From: Apiosordaria backusii
Taxonomy: Eukaryota; Ascomycota; Sordariomycetes; Sordariales; Lasiosphaeriaceae
DNA length: 64,000 nucleotides
Reading direction: 5' to 3'
NCBI GenBank assembly: GCA_030549205.1
Contig: JAUKTV010000001.1
Location: forward strand, 930,001-994,000
Within the stretch, counting starts at the first letter, position 1; each line of letters begins with the position of its first letter. Below, piece after piece: positions 60,144-64,000 of the stretch. The notes beneath the pieces were generated by a model. It was not told where the DNA came from, searched no databases, and saw only the letters and a list, made by a program, of their open reading frames with translations. Made by a program: the position numbers and the translations under genes.

Positions 60144-60901
60144 CTAACCTTCCCTCGAAGCCGCCGGCCTGGTCTTCTTCTTCTTATTATTGTTCTTCTC
60201 CTCCACCTCCTCCTCCACCATCACCACCACCTCCTCCTCATTTTTCACCCCAGCCGCGGCCGCGCCGTTTTGGTCTTCTTCACAACCAACACCACCCAGT
60301 ATTTCCTCCCCCCCCTTCCACTCGCGTTTGAACCTCTGCCACCGCTCGGCAACCGCCCGGTCAAAGTATTTTTTTGCTTGCCAAGGCAGTATCAACAACG
60401 TCAATATAGCAACGTAGCAAAGATCGAAAAATTTTTTTTTTTTTTTTTTGCTGTCGTCAGCTTCGGGGTCATAAGCTGGACGTCCATGATCTCTACCAGC
60501 AAGACATCTCCTGGCTCGGCGTTGGTGACGGCGAAGGGGCCTGAGAGGATTTTTCGCCCCTTCTTCTTCTTCTTCTTCTTCTGTTGGGTGGTTTCCTGGC
60601 TTGGGTTTATTATCATTGTTGTTGTTGTTGTTGTTATCATGGAAGAAACGAACTGTTTCGCGGCGGCTGTGGTGGAGAGGCGTGGTGGGGGTGAGGGTGA
60701 GGGTGAGGGTGTTGAGGCGTGGTGGTGCTTGGTAGACAAGGGTTGGGATACAGGCCTTGTTGGGAGATGATATTTGCCATACGGTATTGGGCAACTGAGG
60801 TACGGGTACTTACCTATTCCCCGAACAACTGTGGAGGTTGGTGCTGCTACGCGTCGTCGGGCTACTGCTAGGACATGGCGAGAGATGATGGTTTGAAGCA
60901 T
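60144..60901 (-). CDS. Putative mitochondrially targeted small membrane protein in a simple-sequence-rich locus
   Basis: The N-terminus from the ATG at 60901 (MLQTIISRHVLAVARRR then AAPTSTVVRGI) is a textbook mitochondrial presequence: basic, amphipathic, without acidic residues. A GTAAGT donor follows at about 60814-60809. Several acceptors are possible; one ending accaag (about 60729) brings the reading into the frame that closes at 60144. That frame has Asn and Glu runs, then a membrane helix YVAILTLLILPWQAKKYFDRA, then a charged tail. The gene is crowded with microsatellites: GTT, CTT, GGGTGA, GGA-type repeats and a T18 run at 60432-60449. A formamidase-like segment lies in another frame (next entry). 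The family is not recognised and the exon model is tentative. Confidence 0.45.
60476..60550 (-). pseudogene. Formamidase/acetamidase (FmdA)-like fragment
   Basis: In one reading frame of the minus strand about 25 codons read ILSGPFAVTNAEPGD followed by VLLVEIMDVQ. This is the characteristic segment of the FmdA/AmdA amidase family (pattern GPF-x(4,5)-AEPGD-x-L-x-VEI-x-D-V-Q), as I recall it. Similarity stops abruptly on both sides: upstream are Lys-coding CTT repeats, downstream an AAG/AAA-rich tract. The rest of formamidase is absent from the window. It looks like a captured exon fragment. The surrounding gene appears to use another frame through it, although this frame is also open. Confidence 0.5.
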
Positions 60902-61476
60902 TTTGGAGAAGGTGTAATCAATCACTCTCAGAAAAAGAGGGGGGAGGAATGAGCAGAAGTGAAAGCAGTTTTATTCAAGACTGCTGCTGGGTTGGTTCTG
61001 TGTGCGTTTTGGGGTTGAGGCTCGTTATAGGTGAAAATTTATGACACTCTGATAGCAGCGGGGAGCTGAGACCTTTCATGCAAGGGCGGGAGGGAGGGCG
61101 AGGATATTTGGTTGGGGAAGACCGGTTGGATAGGTATCCCGAAATGTTCATCTGCATTATATCCCATAAGCTACATTTTCCCCCTGCAGCGCCAAAAAGA
61201 GAGTGGTCTGGTTTATATGTCGATTGGAGGAGATATATTGTGCATGCAAGTGTGGTCTCGGTCTTAGTTGAGGGTTTCTGGTTTCAGGGTGGGCGTTCAT
61301 CTTGAGGTTCTCGCATTGTGGTCCAGTGGAAGAACGGGAGTTGGGCAAACAGATGAAGATAGCTAATTATCTTTTTAAAGGCTGATGAACTTGGGTGCAA
61401 TAAACTTTCCAAACTCGGTTCCAACAGTTAGGCAAGAATCTACCACCAAAGAGTCTCCCCCTGAATCCGCCCCTGA
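60902..61476. other. Intergenic
   Basis: Upstream region of the small mitochondrial-type gene and 3' flank of the membrane protein gene. Nothing recognised. Confidence 0.5.
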
Positions 61477-63462
61477 TCAGCCCGATTCCATATCTCCGGT
61501 ATTTCCTTCTCCTTCACCTTCGAGAAGACGCATCTTCCCCATCTCATCAGGACTCACCACCCCCTCCGGTTCCCCCATTCCGAAAACCCACCCTTTCTCA
61601 TCGCCATGCACAGCATCAACAACGCCGTACATGATCGGTCTCTGTCCAACCCCTTTGAGCAACCCCTCAGCCGTGGCATTAGACGCCACTCCCTCCAGCT
61701 GAACCGGACGAAAAGCTTTTGCGATCTCGAGAGGAGACATGGAAACCTCCCGGCCGAGCTTCCAGAAGCCGTAGTAGAGAGGGATCACGGAGATGGTGGC
61801 CAGGATCGTGACTGCGATGGCGCCGTAGAGAAATCCGAAATTAGCGACGTATACCACTATCGTTTCTGCTTGCTCTCCTTCGAGCATCAACCTGTGTTTT
61901 GGGTCAGAAGTATCAGCGGTTTTTAACGCCAAACGGAGTCCCAGTTCGCGAACAGCATTGAAGATCACGGGCCCCGGGTCTTTGAACACGCGGTCGCAGC
62001 TCTCTTCGCTCGGATAGGTGGCCATCTCATAGGCAAAGTAGCCTTCTACTATGGGCAGCCAGGGACCCCCTGCACTGGCGAGATTGGGGTACATGGTGTA
62101 GTTAGCCGAGAAGCGATGGTTGAGCAGAAGAGCGAGGCCACCATGGGTGGACCCGGACCATATATCCATATCTCCCAGGGCTTCCTCAAGAGTCTCTACA
62201 GAGACCAACTCGTCGTTGAGAGCTGAAGGGCTGGGGAGGAGTCTGATAGTGTTGTTTTTGGTTAAAAGGACGGGATATTTGACAACTGCGGGATGGATTT
62301 CGCTATCTTCCGGTTAGCCAGCGCCATCATAGACTATTGGGAGTCCTGGACCGAGAGCAGAGGAATTACATGCAATGACATCGGCGGATGCACGAGCAAG
62401 GTGATTTACTTACCAATTGCGCACGCGAAGATCAATATCATGCGTATCGTTCATACAGCCGCTTTCAGGTTTCCATAGGAGATCAACGAAAAAGCTGCGG
62501 GCTGGTTTGTCCTCATTGTAAATTGGCGCGCGGGTAGGATACGTAAGCCATGGCTCTACATATTTGAGATTGTACCGCCATGGGTGCTCCTGGTACAAAA
62601 TGGAGCTGATGAAGATGGTAACAGGGTGATGAACAAACACCGGGAGCTTTGTAATTTGTTCAGGGGTGCAGTTGAAGTGATAGCCTGCGGCAGTAAGTTT
62701 GGATGTATAGGTGCCGTTGAGCTTGGCTACATCGCCGGTGAAGACAATCGGTGACCTGGTTAAGTATTGCTCCGTGATCTCGCTGAAGTCGCGGCTGGGG
62801 GTAGTTATCTCAATGGCTTGGTCCCGGTTGGCGCTAAAGAGCTTGGGAAGTCGATGTGCGGCATATATCGGGCCAATATGAACACCAGTGCTAGTGCTTT
62901 CCCGCGTCTGCACACTGAGAGCTCGTTGAAGAAGTGGTGCGTTGACAGCCATTATAGTGGCAAGAGAACACGCAATGGCCGTCTTACTTAGACCCCTGAC
63001 GAGCATACTCTTGAGAGCATCCACCAAGCCACCGGCTGCTGCCCACCGCCAGTGTAAGTCCTGGACACGACTCCGACGAGCCGGATGCATGCTCAGAAAC
63101 CACCACGTAATTGCAGCCCCTTTGACCATGGCAACGTGTATAAGAATGTTGACGGCAGTGGATGAAATCGCAAGCAGTACGGGTGGCGAGATGGTCCAGG
63201 ACTCGACATTGCTGTCGTCTGCCTCGATGGTGATGAGAGCCATGAGTCCAGCCAGAATAAACGACAGGAATATAGCTAGGCTCGCTATCCAAGGGAAGCG
63301 TGGTCGAAACCCTGGTGTCCATGGCTCCTCGACTCGAGACTCATCTGACTTTTTATCAACAAGACTGACACCTTCCGATTCTTCTGGCGGGTTTTCGAAT
63401 GCAAATATAGGGAGCCTATCTCTGTTGTGCTTGTCCATACCAGCGGTCTGAGGATCAATCAT
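61477..63462 (-). CDS. Multi-pass membrane protein of unknown function, two exons, 624 aa
   Basis: Exon 1 is 63462-62414 and exon 2 is 62302-61477. The 111-bp intron (gtaagt, ggctaac branch, gatag acceptor) restores a coherent frame; the nearer AG would create an immediate stop. The N-terminus is charged and cytoplasmic. Hydrophobic helices follow at about residues 57-77 (ASLAIFLSFILAGLMALITI), 91-112, then WW and RWAA segments with a further helix (TAIACSLATIMAVNAPLLQRA) at about 160-180. A long extracellular-type loop with N-glycosylation sites (NGT, NCT, NDT, NNT, NYT, NAT) spans about 200-520. The last helix, VVYVANFGFLYGAIAVTILATISVI, is near 500-525, before a cytoplasmic tail. The layout matches a large family of fungal membrane proteins of unknown function (DUF3176-like). 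Function not assigned. Confidence 0.85.
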
Positions 63463-64000
63463 CTTATTTCGATATAGGGTGAGGAAAGCGAGAGTGATCC
63501 GACTTCTCGCAAAACGACGGCTAGAGAGTTTTCATGTGTCGAGCGGTCAGAATTGTTACATCCAGCAAGGCAGTGTCACGCCAATCAACACGTTCAGCAA
63601 CGGACGCTCGCATCACGCAGCCGCCTCGTTGGTACTTCAGCTGCTGTGTTCGACCACACCATCTTGCTCGCAACACAGACTCCTGTTGCCGAGTGGCAGT
63701 AGGTTAAGCAGTGCCTAAAGGAAGACAGTACGAGTACCCGGTGAGACGTCCAAAGTGAGGCCCAGCCGCACTGCCCCTGTGGTAGGGGACGATCAATGAT
63801 CAGCCATGGCTTCGCCAGCACGTGTAATGTACTCCAAGACAACGAGGGGAAAGGATGACCGATGTGTATATAGGTCCTTGAGTCCAATAGTGCAAGTTCC
63901 TCGGGCCTAGTCATTGAATGTGTGTTTTGTTTGTCGAGAAAAGTGGTGGATGGTCTTGCCTCGTGGTTCGACCGACTGATCTGTCGAGATTCGAGGGTCT
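63463..64000. other. Right edge, no gene recognised
   Basis: Upstream region of the membrane protein gene and window edge. No protein or RNA gene could be supported. Confidence 0.5.

Noticed and set aside
1..64000. CRISPR arrays, IS elements, phage or viral genes, rDNA, telomeric repeats
   Set aside because: None seen. The window is eukaryotic with spliced genes. Tandem repeats present are microsatellites or diverged units without cas-like neighbours.

Overview
The window looks like nuclear DNA of a filamentous ascomycete (Pezizomycotina, most likely Sordariomycetes). The genes carry short GT-AG introns, mostly 50-60 bp with CTAAC-type branch sites. Fungus-specific families are present: a Chs7-type chitin synthase chaperone, an ankyrin plus dilute-domain protein, a DUF1763-like LYR-type protein, and a sugar porter with short introns. 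Gene products are rich in Gln, Pro, Ser and Asn runs. There are no operons and no sign of a prokaryote or virus. Species cannot be named from the sequence alone.

Left part (1-29 kb) is gene-poor. It holds a very large hybrid histidine kinase (about 1.44-7.76 kb, +), a Pro/Gln-rich protein (17.0-18.5 kb, -), a decayed gene with RIP-like nonsense codons (25.8-26.3 kb, -) and an orphan protein with a duplicated module (27.5-28.8 kb, -). Long intervals between them (9.6-16.9 kb and 18.5-25.8 kb) contain microsatellites and no recognisable gene.

The middle part (29.5-51.6 kb) is the conserved core: RIX7 AAA-ATPase (-), a mitochondrial carrier (-), a small DUF1763-like protein (-), an MFS sugar porter (-), a Chs7-family membrane protein (+), a cytochrome b561-type protein (-), allantoicase (+) and an ankyrin/DIL protein (+). 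The cytochrome b561 and allantoicase genes are divergent. The 1.1 kb between them holds a paired GATA site and a diverged duplicated element, which fits nitrogen control of purine catabolism.

The right part (51.6-64 kb) has a noncoding stretch built of diverged 150-200 bp units (51.9-53.0 kb), a TBC-domain Rab GAP (+), a simple-sequence-rich small mitochondrial-type gene whose locus contains a formamidase-like fragment (-), and a multi-pass membrane protein of unknown function (-).

Two genes (RIX7 and cytochrome b561) need a one-base correction in a homopolymer, or in the case of RIX7 an unusual intron, to read through. This should be borne in mind when judging other broken frames. The genes do not form an obvious pathway cluster. 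No defence, viral or secondary-metabolite system was found.
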